This document shows, one piece after another, positions 11,214 through 22,628 of a stretch of DNA of 62,741 nt; position 1 is the first letter of the stretch, and each line of letters starts with the position of its first letter. A program made the translations under genes and the position numbers. Location of the stretch: NCBI GenBank assembly GCA_903772945.1, contig CAICTM010000506.1:1-62741 (forward strand), given 5' to 3'. This stretch comes from Seminavis robusta. Lineage: Eukaryota; Bacillariophyta; Bacillariophyceae; Naviculales; Naviculaceae. The notes beneath the pieces were generated by a model. That model was not told the origin of the DNA, made no database searches, and was given only the letters and a program-made list of their open reading frames with translations.

Positions 11214-11827
11214 CTAGCTACGGTAGGTCATTGGCATCACCACGTACTATAGAATTGCACCGAAATGCTTCCTCCTCTTGCTTCGTAGCATGCGGGTCTT
11301 CGCCTCCAATGCTGCCGTCCTGGGGTATCCTCATGTGACGGTAGCTACATGTATGGAGACTGTCAAACAGTGTGCAGTTTGAGTGACCGGTGGAGCCCAG
11401 TCGAGTCTCTAGCTACGGTAGAGTGACAGTCAAGTGGTGCAGTAGTTCATCCAACACCCGATCCTGATGAGACGTCCCTTGCCTGTGGTAGCCGGTAAAA
11501 ACTGCGCTGCATACAGTAATCTGGAGTGGAAAGTGGCGCGATGCTCACCCGTACCACTGCCTCATGCTTTTTTCACCACTGCTGAGTGCCATTTAGACAG
11601 CACGTTTACAGGATGCCAAGCGAACAAAAAAGAATTATATCTTCTGTTTTGTATTTAGGCCGCAACAGTTGCAAGTGTGACCTCGACGCATGTCTCGATT
11701 TCGATCTTTTGGGCTTCTTGGGTCTTGACGGGAGGCTTCTCTGCATTCGTGTTCTTCTTGGTTTCTCGTTTCTCACTATTTTTTGGTGATTCAACAAAGT
11801 TACTTCAACGGAAACAAAAAAGGAGCA
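11214..11827. other. Upstream region of the LRR gene
   Basis: No gene recognised. The reading frame of the LRR gene is open back to 11783, but the first in-frame ATG is at 11828. The 5' UTR probably lies in the last roughly 200 bases. Confidence 0.5.
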
Positions 11828-13879
11828 ATGGCAAGCCCTTCATCTAAAGACAATGGAGAGGCGACAACGAAAGTTGGGAGAGGTTCCTTAGCAGTGGTGC
11901 TTGGATTGGGCGCTTGCGCCTGTCTTGGAGCTGCATCTCTCTTCGAAGGAAGTAGCGAGAATAATGCTACCCAAGTTAACAACAGCCCGGTACGCCGTCG
12001 CGTTCTTCAAGGAGAAGATGCCATGGCAACCTTTCGATCCACTCTACCCGACTACACCTTGACCAATTTACAGAATTCAGCTTCACCTCAGAGCCAAGCC
12101 TTTGACTGGCTATCCGGAATTCCCAATCTGGATACCTCGGATACCACGCGCATGACCCAATTGTTTGCCATGGCCACCATTCATTATGCTCTGGACGGAC
12201 CCAACTGGAGCCGACAGTCCTTGCGGGGCCCAAATGACTTTCAGTGGTTGAATTATTCGCACCCCGAGTGTTATTGGGATCCACAGTGGACTCATGCCTG
12301 TGACCAGAATGGACACTTGGTGAATCTGAATCTCGACCATGTCCACACCGACGCTACCAGCTTGGCCATGCCCGCCGAAATTGGACTCTTGTCGAATCTG
12401 TACAGTGTTTCGTATCAGGTCGAAATGGATGTGACCGTAGAAGATCTACTGCCTCCCCAATTTTTTACACTCCCCAAAGTCCAATCCATTGCCTTGTCGA
12501 CTGTGGGAGGGACGCTCTCCTCCGAAATTGGAACTCTCTCCAACCTCAGGTCACTCGCCATTTACCATGCTGAAGAACTCGCTAATAGCAACACCTATGG
12601 ACCACTCCCAACAGAATTGGGTTTGCTTACCAACTTGACGGAGATTAACCTTGTTAATACTGGTTTCCAAGGCCCACTACCCAGTGAACTAGGACAACTT
12701 GACAAGCTCGGAAGAATTGGAATCACCGGAACGGGCCTTCAAGGAGCAGTCCCTAGTGAGTTGGGTTTGTTGAGTAGGCTCACTACCATTGCTCTGGTCA
12801 ACAATCCTGGCATCAACGCAAGTCTCCCCAGCGAACTGGGAATGCTCTCTCGTCTTTCCGGCATTGACATGCAAGGCAACTCTCTCAGCGGTCCCATCCC
12901 CAGTGAACTCGTTGGCTTGACCGATGTATCCATTTTAGATCTTTCCCGAAACAAGTTGGCGTCGTCCATTCCCTCCGAATTGGGACTTGCCACGGACCTC
13001 CGGCGCATCACCATGGAAGACAACCAAATCGTTGGATTAATTCCGAGCGAAATGGCACTGTTGACGCGATTGACCGACCTGAACATGGCTCACAATCGTT
13101 TATATGGCTTGCCAAGCGAAATCGGGCTGGCGGTCAACTTGGACCACTTGAATGTGGGCTACAACGAAATCACGGGATTGCCGAGTGAAGTGGGTCTTCT
13201 CACCAGCATCGAGTCCTTTGATGCCAGCCACAATGCCATTATTGGGGAACTTCCCACTGAAATTGGTCAGATGGGTCCAAGTGCGGGACGTAGAATGTGG
13301 GCATTGGATCTGTCCTTCAATTCGATCAACGGGGTGCTGCCCAGTGAAGTTGGTTTGATGGCCCGCCTCAGCAGTTTGGATTTGCAAAACAACAATATTG
13401 CCGGACCATTGCCGGCATCCATCGGTATGCTCTCGTATTTGCAAGAGCTTGATTTGTCTTCCAATTCCTTGTCCTCCTTCGTTGCGACGGAAATTGGACT
13501 CATGGACGGCTTGAAAAAGCTGAATCTTTCGAGCGCTTCTCTTATTGGCGACATTCCCTCCGAAATGGCATTGATGACGAGTCTCACCGATATTGACCTG
13601 TCCAACAACCCATCCTTGTCGGGACCAATTCCAGAAGTGCTTTCGGATTTGGTGTTGGTGCATGATTTGCAAAACATGGATGTTACCGGCAACGCCTTTC
13701 TCAGTGGTGAGGTGCCCAGTGGTCTTTGCGAGCTGAATAGTGTCAACCGGACGTATTGTGATCAGGGCGGACGTTGCGCCTTTTCATTTGACTGTGGCCA
13801 ACTCTGTGGTTGTGGAACCTGCGCTTGCAACGGTGGAGAAGTCAGCCGCAGTGGTGATGTCTTTGATGGCTCACCCTAA
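11828..13879 (+). CDS. Leucine-rich repeat protein, membrane-anchored or secreted
   Basis: 683 residues from the first in-frame ATG. Residues 20-39 form a hydrophobic helix (SLAVVLGLGACACLGAASLF) that would act as a signal peptide or signal anchor. The segment LPDYTLTNLQNSASPQSQAF next to it resembles the N-terminal motif common in pennate-diatom LRR proteins, as I remember them. From about residue 130 there are roughly 20 plant-type LRRs of about 24 residues with the repeated phrase PSELGLL. The C-terminal 60 residues are Cys-rich (CDQGGRCAFSFDCGQLCGCG) and may cap the solenoid. No kinase or second membrane helix follows, so it is likely an extracellular or luminal recognition or adhesion protein. 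Ligand unknown. It converges with the kelch gene downstream. Confidence 0.88.
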   Translation: MASPSSKDNGEATTKVGRGSLAVVLGLGACACLGAASLFEGSSENNATQVNNSPVRRRVLQGEDAMATFRSTLPDYTLTNLQNSASPQSQAFDWLSGIPNLDTSDTTRMTQLFAMATIHYALDGPNWSRQSLRGPNDFQWLNYSHPECYWDPQWTHACDQNGHLVNLNLDHVHTDATSLAMPAEIGLLSNLYSVSYQVEMDVTVEDLLPPQFFTLPKVQSIALSTVGGTLSSEIGTLSNLRSLAIYHAEELANSNTYGPLPTELGLLTNLTEINLVNTGFQGPLPSELGQLDKLGRIGITGTGLQGAVPSELGLLSRLTTIALVNNPGINASLPSELGMLSRLSGIDMQGNSLSGPIPSELVGLTDVSILDLSRNKLASSIPSELGLATDLRRITMEDNQIVGLIPSEMALLTRLTDLNMAHNRLYGLPSEIGLAVNLDHLNVGYNEITGLPSEVGLLTSIESFDASHNAIIGELPTEIGQMGPSAGRRMWALDLSFNSINGVLPSEVGLMARLSSLDLQNNNIAGPLPASIGMLSYLQELDLSSNSLSSFVATEIGLMDGLKKLNLSSASLIGDIPSEMALMTSLTDIDLSNNPSLSGPIPEVLSDLVLVHDLQNMDVTGNAFLSGEVPSGLCELNSVNRTYCDQGGRCAFSFDCGQLCGCGTCACNGGEVSRSGDVFDGSP

Positions 13880-14330
13880 AGAGTAGCCAAAAGCAATGGA
13901 TTGTGATCGGCAGGTAGCCAGCCATGCCGCAACAAGGCAAGGGGGAACTCAACATTCCAGTTCCCAACACTCTCCATGCATGTTACATGTACTTCAGATA
14001 TGAGTTGTCCTGTCAGTTCCTCCATGGCCAGAAATGCGAGTTCCAGCTGGGATGAAACAGAACGATGGGATCAAGAGATGGGATGTTCATTACATCCCAC
14101 AAATAGAACAAGGATGCGGGTAACGATGAATGCCGAATAGTTCTAAACGTAGAAAATGCATAGAATTACTACATTCCCTGTTGTGGTGCTTCCCTGCTTA
14201 CGTTTGTATCTTTAGAAGTATGTCTTCCTTCTGTTGATCTTCGCCCCCACAATTGAAGCAGCTTTCAGCCCAGAACAGTGAACCAAAGCAAATTGTCGCC
14301 CACCGCTTCAAGTTATCTTTCCTCGTCTTG
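13880..14330. other. Convergent intergenic region
   Basis: This lies between the 3' ends of the LRR gene (plus) and the kelch gene (minus). It should hold both 3' UTRs. I see no ORF or repeat worth naming. Confidence 0.5.
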
Positions 14331-15623
14331 TCAATGCATCATTGTGACAATGAGGGCCAAAATGGTTGTCAAGACCCTGATGCTGCTGGTTGTCACCGTG
14401 GAGGTGGCGCTCGATGACATTGTTTCTGCAATAAAGACATCACTGGTGGAGACAGTGGGCCACTGCGTCTCAGTGGGCCATAGCGTCGGAGTGTCTGTGT
14501 CCGGTTCTGCTGGTTGCCACAACGTGGACAAATCAATGGTCCACACATCCGATTGCAGTGTCTTGGTTTCTCGATCATATCCACTGGTAAAGTAGACCCT
14601 GGCGGTACCTCGCATGACAAAGGAGCCTGGAGCCCATCGAGAGTGCCCCGGATGGGGAGGCAGCTGTTGCCAATGCTTCGTTTCTGTTGTGGATGCCGGA
14701 TAAAAGGCATGAAATTCTCCAGTTTCCATGCTCCCGTGATCATCTCCATCTCCCGACAAGACAAATCCAATTGCTCCTTGCAGTGAGTTGTCTGGCTGTC
14801 CTTCCAGTGGCAAGACAACGGAAAATTCCGTCCCAGCCACCCTGGCTTCGGTTGTCATGAGTGTATCGTCGACATAGGATGCAAAATCAACCTCTTGCAC
14901 CCATTGCGAATTGTCGTCGGCATGGAACGAGTAGAAATCTCGTTCAATATAAGGATCTTGTCCATCCGAATGCCCCAAACCAGTGTAACTAACGGAACCA
15001 ATGCCAAAAAAGAAGGGATGATGCCGTCGACTTGCTGGAAAGTCGGGTAGCCGATCCCATTCATCTTTTGCGACATCATAGGCCCAGTAGTCGTTGAGGT
15101 TGGTGAATTGATCCGGATCATTGCCCAAAAATCCATCTCCCAATCCTACATGCAATTGCCACTCTCCCGTCGACAAGAGCACTGGAACCATGGAGGGATG
15201 GCGTCGGCCCATTCCAGGGAGTGAAGAGAGCTGCTTCCATTCATACGTCGTCATGTCAAATTCCCACAAGTCATTCAATCGTTGTCCATTAGCCGCTGCT
15301 CCAAATCCCAAATAGGCCTTGGGATGCTTCCATTGGTTCAGTACCACGCCATAACCAAAGGATCGTGGAGTCCAAGGTGGCGTGGGAAGACGAGTCCAAG
15401 TGTCGGTGGCTTCCTCGTACAGATAAAAATCGTTGGCAGCACTTTCGTTGAGCGTCGTTCCTCCAAGAAGAAAGCCGTGTGTTTCGTTGGAAAATACAAT
15501 GGGATGGTGTCTACCGAGATTCTCGTCACCGAAAGCGTTATAGGAGGAGCGTGGTTGCCACTCCATGGCGACAGCTAAGAATGGCAGCACCAACGCTGTC
15601 AAGATCGAGCTTTTCAGGATCAT
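14331..15623 (-). CDS. Secreted or membrane-tethered kelch-repeat protein
   Basis: 430 residues in one exon. A signal peptide is clear at the N-terminus (ILKSSILTALVLPFLAVAM). The body has kelch-type blades: a GFLLGG motif, aromatic-rich strands such as TDTWTRLP, YEWKQLS and DEWDRLP, and paired Gly residues, consistent with about five or six blades of a beta-propeller. The C-terminal 45 residues are Ser/Thr-rich and end in a hydrophobic tail (VLTTILALIVTMMH), as in GPI-anchored or C-terminally tethered surface proteins. No catalytic domain is attached. A TATA-like sequence lies about 100 bases upstream of the ATG. The cell-surface location is inferred from the two hydrophobic ends; the binding partner is unknown. 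Confidence 0.85.
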   Translation of the reverse strand: MILKSSILTALVLPFLAVAMEWQPRSSYNAFGDENLGRHHPIVFSNETHGFLLGGTTLNESAANDFYLYEEATDTWTRLPTPPWTPRSFGYGVVLNQWKHPKAYLGFGAAANGQRLNDLWEFDMTTYEWKQLSSLPGMGRRHPSMVPVLLSTGEWQLHVGLGDGFLGNDPDQFTNLNDYWAYDVAKDEWDRLPDFPASRRHHPFFFGIGSVSYTGLGHSDGQDPYIERDFYSFHADDNSQWVQEVDFASYVDDTLMTTEARVAGTEFSVVLPLEGQPDNSLQGAIGFVLSGDGDDHGSMETGEFHAFYPASTTETKHWQQLPPHPGHSRWAPGSFVMRGTARVYFTSGYDRETKTLQSDVWTIDLSTLWQPAEPDTDTPTLWPTETQWPTVSTSDVFIAETMSSSATSTVTTSSIRVLTTILALIVTMMH

Positions 15624-15720
15624 GTTGTTGGTTTACCTTTTATTTGCTGCTGATTGCATCTATGGCTTTTGGCTTGGGTTGACTTGGTCAAGGGCAGGAT
15701 GATTGTGCTGGGCACCGAGG

Positions 15721-15729
15721 TTTTATATA
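15721..15729 (-). promoter_or_regulatory. TATA-like box of the kelch gene
   Basis: TATATAAAA on the minus strand lies 98 bases upstream of the kelch ATG. The spacing would suit a short 5' UTR. The assignment is by position and sequence only. Confidence 0.45.
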
Positions 15730-15892
15730 CCGGGCAGACCCCGGTGATCTCTGACCCCGTTTATTGTGGTGGTGGTGGGTTTGGTTGGTTGGTTATCCTT
15801 AGGGTTAGAGATTTACTTCAACCCCCTCGTTCTCACGCGTTCTCATAATAATCATACGGTAGCAACGGATCCTAAAATTTTCCTCATGATGC

Positions 15893-16291
15893 CCACCTCT
15901 AAACTCCCGTAAGCTACCACGCCACTTTCTCAGATGGAAAAATCTAATGACTCACGTTGCACACCTCTAAACTCCCGTAAGCTACCACGCCACTTTCTCA
16001 GATGGAAAAATCTAATGACTGGCCTTGCACACCTCTAAACTCTTGTAAGCTACCATGCCTCTTTCTCAGATGGAAAAATCTTACGTCTCACGTTGCACAC
16101 CTCTAAACTCCCGTAAGCTACCACGCCACTTTCTCAGACGGAAAAATCTTACGTCTCACGTTGCACACCTCTAAACTCCCGTAAGCTACCACGCCATTTT
16201 CTCAGATGGAAAAATCTAACGTCTCATGTTGCACACCTCTAAACTCCCGTAAGCTACCACGCCACTTTCTCAGATGGAAAAATCTAATGAC
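15893..16291. repeat. Six-copy, 68-base minisatellite
   Basis: The phrase CACCTCTAAACTCCCGTAAG recurs with AAACTC at 15901, 15969, 16037, 16105, 16173 and 16241, an invariant 68-base step. Units also share CCACTTTCTCAGATGGAAAA. Differences are a few substitutions only, with no indels. There are no unique spacers, so it is not a CRISPR array. It lies about 270 bases upstream of the kelch gene start. Confidence 0.95.
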
Positions 16292-17420
16292 ACTACCTTC
16301 AGCCAAACTTTAACAATATTATTATGCCGGCCCATCTTTTAATTCAGCTCGCCCGGTATATCTATTACACCTCCGGTGTCCTTTGTGTCTTCCGATTTGG
16401 TGGATGAGTCGAGTCGAGTCATTCCTGCGAAAAAAGATTAACTGAATCATGAGTGGAGTGAAATCTTACTTGAGTGACGAGTCACGCCAATCGTCGTTAG
16501 GCAGACACAGGTCCCACATGCTGTACTGTACTCGATTGTCGTGGCAGAAAGGATCTTGTGCTTGGTGGCGCGAAGGTTTATCGTCCAGGGTCTGCAAGGA
16601 TCTTTGGTAAATTAAAGGCCGTGGCCATGCATCGGCATGGCAAAATAGTCTTTTCAGTTTGCTTTGCTCTACGAAACCATCAAAAATCGGGAAAGAGATC
16701 CACGTGCTGTCCTAGTTATCCGGTTGTCTCTCATGTCTTTCTCTTTCTCTCAGATTATTACACAACATTGGGCATGGGAAAGGTCTAACTTCCACCCAAA
16801 ACACTGGCATGTGGTTGGTACAAGTCTTACTGTGTAGTTGCATCCCTCCACGTTCTGGAAGTGTGAGAGGACATCATTCTCAAGCATCCGCCACAGCAAA
16901 ATCTGTGGAGAGTAGCGGCAGGAGCTTTTGGATCTGAAAGGCTGTTTCCACCTCTACAAAGTTGTCCACGTTAGCCTTGATGGCTGTTCTTGTGTTATCC
17001 TCAGGGTTGGTTGTCTTAATTGCAGTTGTCCTATCATTTGTTCCTTCCAGAACTGTTTGAAATTTTGCCTTCGTTTCTTCGGCTTTTGGCGCGAGATTAC
17101 GGTAGCTTTGAAGTCCGTGGATACCTTTGATGACCAAGGTTTTGGGAAATTCAATCAGCTGCTGCTGGCTTTCTATTTCTGTGACTCATAATTTGTGAGT
17201 GACTCAGTCTCCACCAATGAAACTGCCAGCTGTAGGCAATTCTCGCACTTCAAGTGCATTCGTCAGACACCGTGGCAATTGAGCCTCCACATCAACAGTG
17301 TTTTCTATCTCATCATCGACAAACCACACCGTTGTCAGGTTTGGGACTGGCGCATCAATTCTCACTCGCTTTGATTAGTCTACTGAGCTATTGGTTATTC
17401 ACAAGTAACTGTCACAAATC
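16292..17420. other. No gene recognised
   Basis: Short ORFs on both strands (for example 16880-17137 minus) have no recognisable motif and overlap each other. The last roughly 150 bases are presumably the promoter and 5' UTR of the gene at 17421. Confidence 0.45.
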
Positions 17421-18176
17421 ATGTCCACTACTGGAACAAAACGAAGAAAGCGACCCACTACTACTACTAACAATACAACGATGGACTCATCTACCAGCAG
17501 CAAAGTGCTCTTCATGGCCGCCGCGAGTTTGGCAACCACATGCGACGCCTTTTCCATGGTGGCGCCCCCTCTTGTCATGTCGTTAGCACGGCCGTCTACT
17601 TGGAAAACGACTGCCTTGCATCATCCACTACCACCTGGCCTCGAGCCCGAAACCGCCACGTTGGCACAAGAGATCCTTCGAGGAACACCATTCTTGGCAG
17701 ATCCTTCGCACATTCCTCAGTTTGCGGAAGTAGAAGAACAAGAAGAAGAAGAAAGCACTTGGAGATGGAGAAAGGACAGCAAACGGAACAAGAAGAAAGA
17801 CACCAAGGCAAAAGACGCCAAGAAGAGGAGCAAGGTATCTCAGAAGAAGGTAGCCATTGACGGCAAGACGTCCACAGCCCCTACTACTGCTGCAAAAACG
17901 ATCAGCCACAACAACGTGCTGCTGCGAGAAGTGGCCGACTTTTTGGTACAAGAATTTGACAATCAGCAAGTGGCCAAAGGACGAGTACTCATGGCTGGCG
18001 CACAAACGGGACAGACCATGGATGACGTTGTCTTTGCCCAGGACAGTCTGCAGGATCTGTGGAGAGTAGCAGGCGAAGCCGTTGTGGATTTTGGGCTCTA
18101 CGATCAAGCGCCAGGGCTTTCCTTGTTGGATCTCAATGGGGCTGTTTCTCTCATGATGGAAGAGGATGTCAACTAG
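17421..18176 (+). CDS. Unknown protein, possibly plastid-targeted
   Basis: 251 residues from the ATG at 17421. An alternative start at the ATG at 17481 would give a protein of 231 residues opening with a clean signal peptide (KVLFMAAASLATTCDAFSM). The CDAF-S junction resembles the ASAFAP-type cleavage site of diatom bipartite plastid presequences, with Phe at the first mature position. A Ser/Arg-rich transit-like stretch follows. The middle is highly charged (EEQEEEEST, then a long Lys-rich segment). The C-terminal 90 residues look folded (LREVADFLVQEF, LQDLWRVAGEAVVDFGLY). I do not recognise the family. Plastid targeting is inferred and would favour the start at 17481. Confidence 0.65.
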   Translation: MSTTGTKRRKRPTTTTNNTTMDSSTSSKVLFMAAASLATTCDAFSMVAPPLVMSLARPSTWKTTALHHPLPPGLEPETATLAQEILRGTPFLADPSHIPQFAEVEEQEEEESTWRWRKDSKRNKKKDTKAKDAKKRSKVSQKKVAIDGKTSTAPTTAAKTISHNNVLLREVADFLVQEFDNQQVAKGRVLMAGAQTGQTMDDVVFAQDSLQDLWRVAGEAVVDFGLYDQAPGLSLLDLNGAVSLMMEEDVN

Positions 18177-18866
18177 ACATATATTATTATGGAATTGGTG
18201 TGATGAGATTAGATGATTGAACAACACACCACCAAGACATTATTAGAACCAACGAGGAGAAGGATAGAGGAATCCTGATTTGCCGTCATGACACGTCTGC
18301 TCTGGCACACCCAAAGGATGATGGTGATATGAAGAACGATTAAACGCGTGGACCAGAGCAATGCATCCTATAAGACCAAGGAATCAAAAGGCATGAGCGT
18401 CATCCTCAAAAAATAGAAAGACAAAGAGACTGATGATAAACCTATAAACACGACGGCATTACTTGAAATTACAATGAACCACTGAGTATTATTAGATTAG
18501 CTACATGTAGTTAATTTTGAAGCCTAAAGGTGGCTACTAGCTAGCTTATAAGACATCCCTACTAAGGTAGTACGGTACCAATATACGGAGACGGCAAGCG
18601 ACTGCCTCACGACTTGTTGGAACCGACGCAATCTTACACGTGTCCCTGTGCGCTTATTCCTTCCCATCAATGGGGGTCCACGTCCCACCTGGCGAATCGC
18701 GGATCTTCTCCCAAAGAGCTCCCAAGGCGATGATGCATTCTGTGGGAAAAAGGTAAGGGTCGTGGATAGGAATCGGTACTAGCGCAAGGCATCACTGGGA
18801 AGGAAATGAATGCCCTTGGTTGCAATGTCTGTGCTGCTCGCCAGTCCTTCGACCGAGTTGAACGAG
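18177..18866. other. Convergent intergenic region
   Basis: This lies between the unknown gene (plus) and the histidine kinase (minus). No gene recognised. It contains a CTAGCTAGC run near 18537. Confidence 0.5.
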
Positions 18867-21739
18867 CTATGCTGCCCCACAGGCTCTGCATTGCGGAAGT
18901 TGTCGCGGGGAGCCGGTCTCCGACCCAACTCCATTTCTTGCCCAAACGCCTGATCGAATTTGCTCAAGAGGTGCCCGTGTCGGTAATGGCAGAGGAGCCG
19001 CCGTGTTGGTCGACTTTGGGGGTTGCAGCAGTCTCCCAAAATACTCGGTCAGATCACCAACCGTGACAGGCTTGTGAATAACATCCACCATGCCGCTGGC
19101 AATGCATCGTTCGTGCAAGTCGGGGCTCGTGTCGGCTGTCAGACCAATGACCACGGGATGCCGTCGGAGATGATCCATCTTGTGAAGCGCAACGCTAAAT
19201 TCAAGGCCAGACATGCCAGGTGGCATTTGCAAGTCGCTAATCACAATGTCAAACACCTCCTGATCTTCGAAGCGTTTCAGCGCCTCTTCCCCAGATTCGG
19301 CTGTTTCCACCGACTTGACACCAATCTGACGAAACATGCGGCTGAGTACCTTGCGATTGATGAGGATATCGTCTACGACGAGGATACGGAGACCCGATGT
19401 CAGATTGTGGACAATTGGGGTGGCCTTGGGTGCTTGGGTCGTTTTTGCAGTCAAGGATGTTGATACCTGCGACTCCTTTCGATCGGAACATTCTCGTGGA
19501 CGTTGCTGATGAGGAACAGCCTTCGTTCCATTTCTGTTTGCAGCTGGATCCTCATTGGAAACCAGCGGCAAGTAGAAGGAGAATGCAGAACCGGGGCCAT
19601 CTGTATTGTTGTCGACCCAGATGTCACCCTTCATCAAGTGAACAAACTTTTGGCACAAATTGAGTCCCAATCCTGTACCGCCTGGTTGCCCAGTCTCAGC
19701 CAGAACGTTCTGCTGCTTGCTGTCGAGTTGAGCAAACTTGCGAAACATTCGCTTTTCTTGCCCGGGGGCAATGCCCAGACCAGCATCAACCACCGAGACG
19801 ACCAGGACACGGACATCATCGTTCCTCGAGTTGCTCTCGCTGCAGAAGAATTCATTGGATTGATCACGTCCACAGGCCAAGGCAGCCTTTGCCAAGGCGC
19901 GCGTCTCCCCCAAAGTACTTGTCCTGGACTCGATACGGATTGTGCTGCCTGAGGGTGTGTACTTGATTCCATTGGAGATCAGATTGATGAGTACCTGGAA
20001 AGGTACAGGACAGGAGGGCCAAGTACGTGAACAACGATTCATTCTATGGCAATTTGCCTGCCGGAGGACTACTCTTGAAACTTACCTGTTGCAGCCTCAA
20101 GTCATTCGCCATGACAACGGCATGCTCAGTACCCTTGTGCTGTATATCAATCTCAACACCTGATATCTTGGCCAATGGCCTACAGAAATCAGCTGAATCT
20201 TGAAGTGGAGACTTTGAAGAGGTTGGAGAGAGCTGAAACTTGTCCATCACTTGCAAGCACAAACGTCACACTCGGGTTAGTTAGAGTCCAGTCTCTTGAG
20301 CAAAGACACCGCGTTGTGAAGAACGCTAACTTACTGTGAGAGTCAATCTTTCGAATGTCCAATAGGTTGTTGATCAACACCAGAAGCAAACTGGAGCTGG
20401 CCATGATCAAGTCCAACGAATCCATTGCTTGGTCAGGCAACTGGAACGATGCATCACATCGCAGCATACTGCAAACTCCCATGATGCCTTGCAAAGGCGT
20501 CCTCAGCTCATGGGTGAGTGTTTCCATGGACTCTTTCATGACTTTTGCCATCAAAGCGTCCTTCTCAGCTGCAACCTGAGCCCTTTCGAGCGCCTGCGCC
20601 TCAGTGATATCCTTCAAGGCAACGACAAAGTGGTCCGGTGTACTCTGCTGTTGATCAGCACTCAGGGAGGTCAGCTCTGCTGTAACCACCGTGTGAAGAC
20701 CCACCTTGAGCATGATTGGGTCTCGACTGTTTGTTCGGAATGCGCCTGATAGCTTTTGCCTGTCATCCAGAGAGAGGGAAAGGACGTCGAGGATGCTTCT
20801 GTGTTCTAGATCCTTCTCTTTCATCCCAGAGAGTTTCACAAGAGCAGGATTGAGCCAAATGATGTTCTGGGTGGAGTCCGTGATCGCAATAGCAGTTTCA
20901 CTGGCTTGAAGAGCTCGTCCAAACATGTTGAGGCTCCGGTCCTGTTGTTGCAGCTGACTTGTCCGTTGCTGGACCAGTGTTTCCAGCTTTTCATTCATGT
21001 CTATGTTCTTGCGGAAAGCTCCAATAGCCGCCAAGCCCACGGCAAAGACAAACCCTGCCTTAACGGCCAAAAAGGCAATGTTCATCCCCACGGCACTGTC
21101 CCCAAGCAAAAGTGCCTCTGCTTCAATTGTGGCCACATCTGCTAGCAAGTTGTGTACAAAGACACCTCCCAAAACCAGTCGTGCTCCATGCATGGTCAAA
21201 AGCTCCGGATTCAGCTTGGGACACATGTTGACCAGGATGCTAGACTTCCCCTCTCCACATGATGACGACGATAATACCAGCCAATGCACGAGAATGTGAA
21301 GGAATGTTGCAGCCCCAATGGTCCTAAAGGCAAGAGGCTTGTCCAGGTTGACTTCTTCTGGTTTCATACAGGCTGCGAAGACACCAGTCAAAAACAAGAA
21401 GATGCTAAGACCCGCAGTGACACGAAATGGCAGACCAAGGTTGGCATTGAGCATCACATAGAGCCAGATCATCATGGGGATCAACGGACTATCATCATAT
21501 CGTGGCACATTGAGCACGTTCATGGAACAGATCGTTGCCGCATTGCAAATGGTTGTGGCAATTGTCATTATCATACTATCGGAAAAGCAGCTGCAAAACC
21601 CAACCGCACCGGCAACGAGATGGACTGCAGCTACAAAGTAACTAGGTCTATCATCGCATTCAGGAATCACAAGGGCGAAGCAGAGTGTTGTAAAGGTTGC
21701 CGCAGCTACAAAGTCCCCTGCTTTGTATATATTCGGCAT
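18867..21739 (-). CDS. Membrane-bound hybrid sensor histidine kinase (three exons)
   Basis: Exons: 21739-20335, 20249-20086 and 19994-18867, with introns of 85 and 91 bases carrying GTAAGT donors and AG acceptors; phases agree (1, then 0). The protein is about 898 residues. The first 230 residues hold about six hydrophobic helices. A coiled coil, a PAS domain (SETAIAITDSTQNIIWLNPA) and the dimerisation helix with phospho-acceptor His410 (THELRTPLQG) follow. The ATP-binding domain has the N box (LINLISNGIKYT), G1 (DAGLGI) and G2 (GGTGLGL). The C-terminal receiver domain has the acidic pair VVDD near 731 and phospho-acceptor Asp near 777 (ISDLQMP), plus the conserved Thr (GLTA) and Lys (HKP). 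All catalytic residues for an intramolecular His-to-Asp relay are present. No output domain is attached, so a separate phosphotransfer protein is expected. The signal sensed is unknown. Confidence 0.9.
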
Positions 21740-22628
21740 GGTTCTTATTTTGTTGTCGAAAGGAAATTATGAAAGAGGAGGGTGGAAAGAGGTGCCTGTG
21801 TGTCACAGGCTGGATGCTGGATGTGCCAAACTTGCGAAATCATCCACATGGTCCAACAATCGGACTGGTATTCTGAACTTCTTTACTGGTATCCCTTTTT
21901 GCCTTTTTGTCTTTTGTTCACGGGTGAGGTTCAAGGGGCAGTTGATCTCACCACTGTAGTAATATCTGTACCAACGACCGTCATTGCAACGTAGTACACC
22001 CACTCTTGTTGACAACTCCAACTCAGTCATTCCATTAAATCAGAAAAATCACTGTGTACTCCAAGAATTAAAAAGAAGCAAATCTAGAGCTACCTCGGTA
22101 GCTACACTTAAGAGTCTTTCTCCGGAAACCTGACAGAACAAGCCTGAACTCGTAAAAAAGGGAAAGGGGCAAAGGGGCAATTTTTGGCATCTCCGACCGC
22201 CTCCGCCAATCGCCAAGCTGACGAACTCTGAACTCTGAACACTACTACTAGTAGCTAGTGCCTGGCAGTGTTGTGTCGACTGCTGTCCGCAACTGCGGAC
22301 AATGAGGTCTGCTGCGGCGGAGGCCGTCACTCATGCTACAGAGCACCATTGTGGTCGCTTCCAGGATCAAAACAGTAGTAGACATGTAGGGCTAACTGCA
22401 GATACAATCGCATTGACTATTGCTTTAGTAGTTGTAGAGATATCAACACCGGCAGTGTGCCCATTGTCGCAACAGAAATGAAGTGTCGACAACTGTGGAC
22501 CAAATAAAGTTCCCAATAAAACCTGACTTTTCGCCAAAATGCACCGGCCGCAAACTGAAAGGCAATGGAAGCAGGTTGTCGGGTGCAGCTGCAATAGGCT
22601 GCAGTTGTTGTCATTCTTGTGGTTGCAC
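21740..22628. other. Intergenic DNA upstream of the histidine kinase
   Basis: No gene recognised. It should hold the histidine kinase promoter (minus strand) at its left end. It includes the hairpin at 22284-22301 and a related GTCGACAACTGTGGAC near 22485-22500. Confidence 0.5.
22284..22301. repeat. Short perfect inverted repeat
   Basis: TGTCCGCA-AC-TGCGGACA has 8-base arms and a 2-base centre. Similar GTCCRCA words cluster again at about 28050-28105, on the far side of the piggyBac-type gene. Confidence 0.7.

Noticed and set aside
15893..16291. CRISPR-like periodic array
   Set aside because: The full 68-base unit is repeated with no unique spacers, and the window is eukaryotic.
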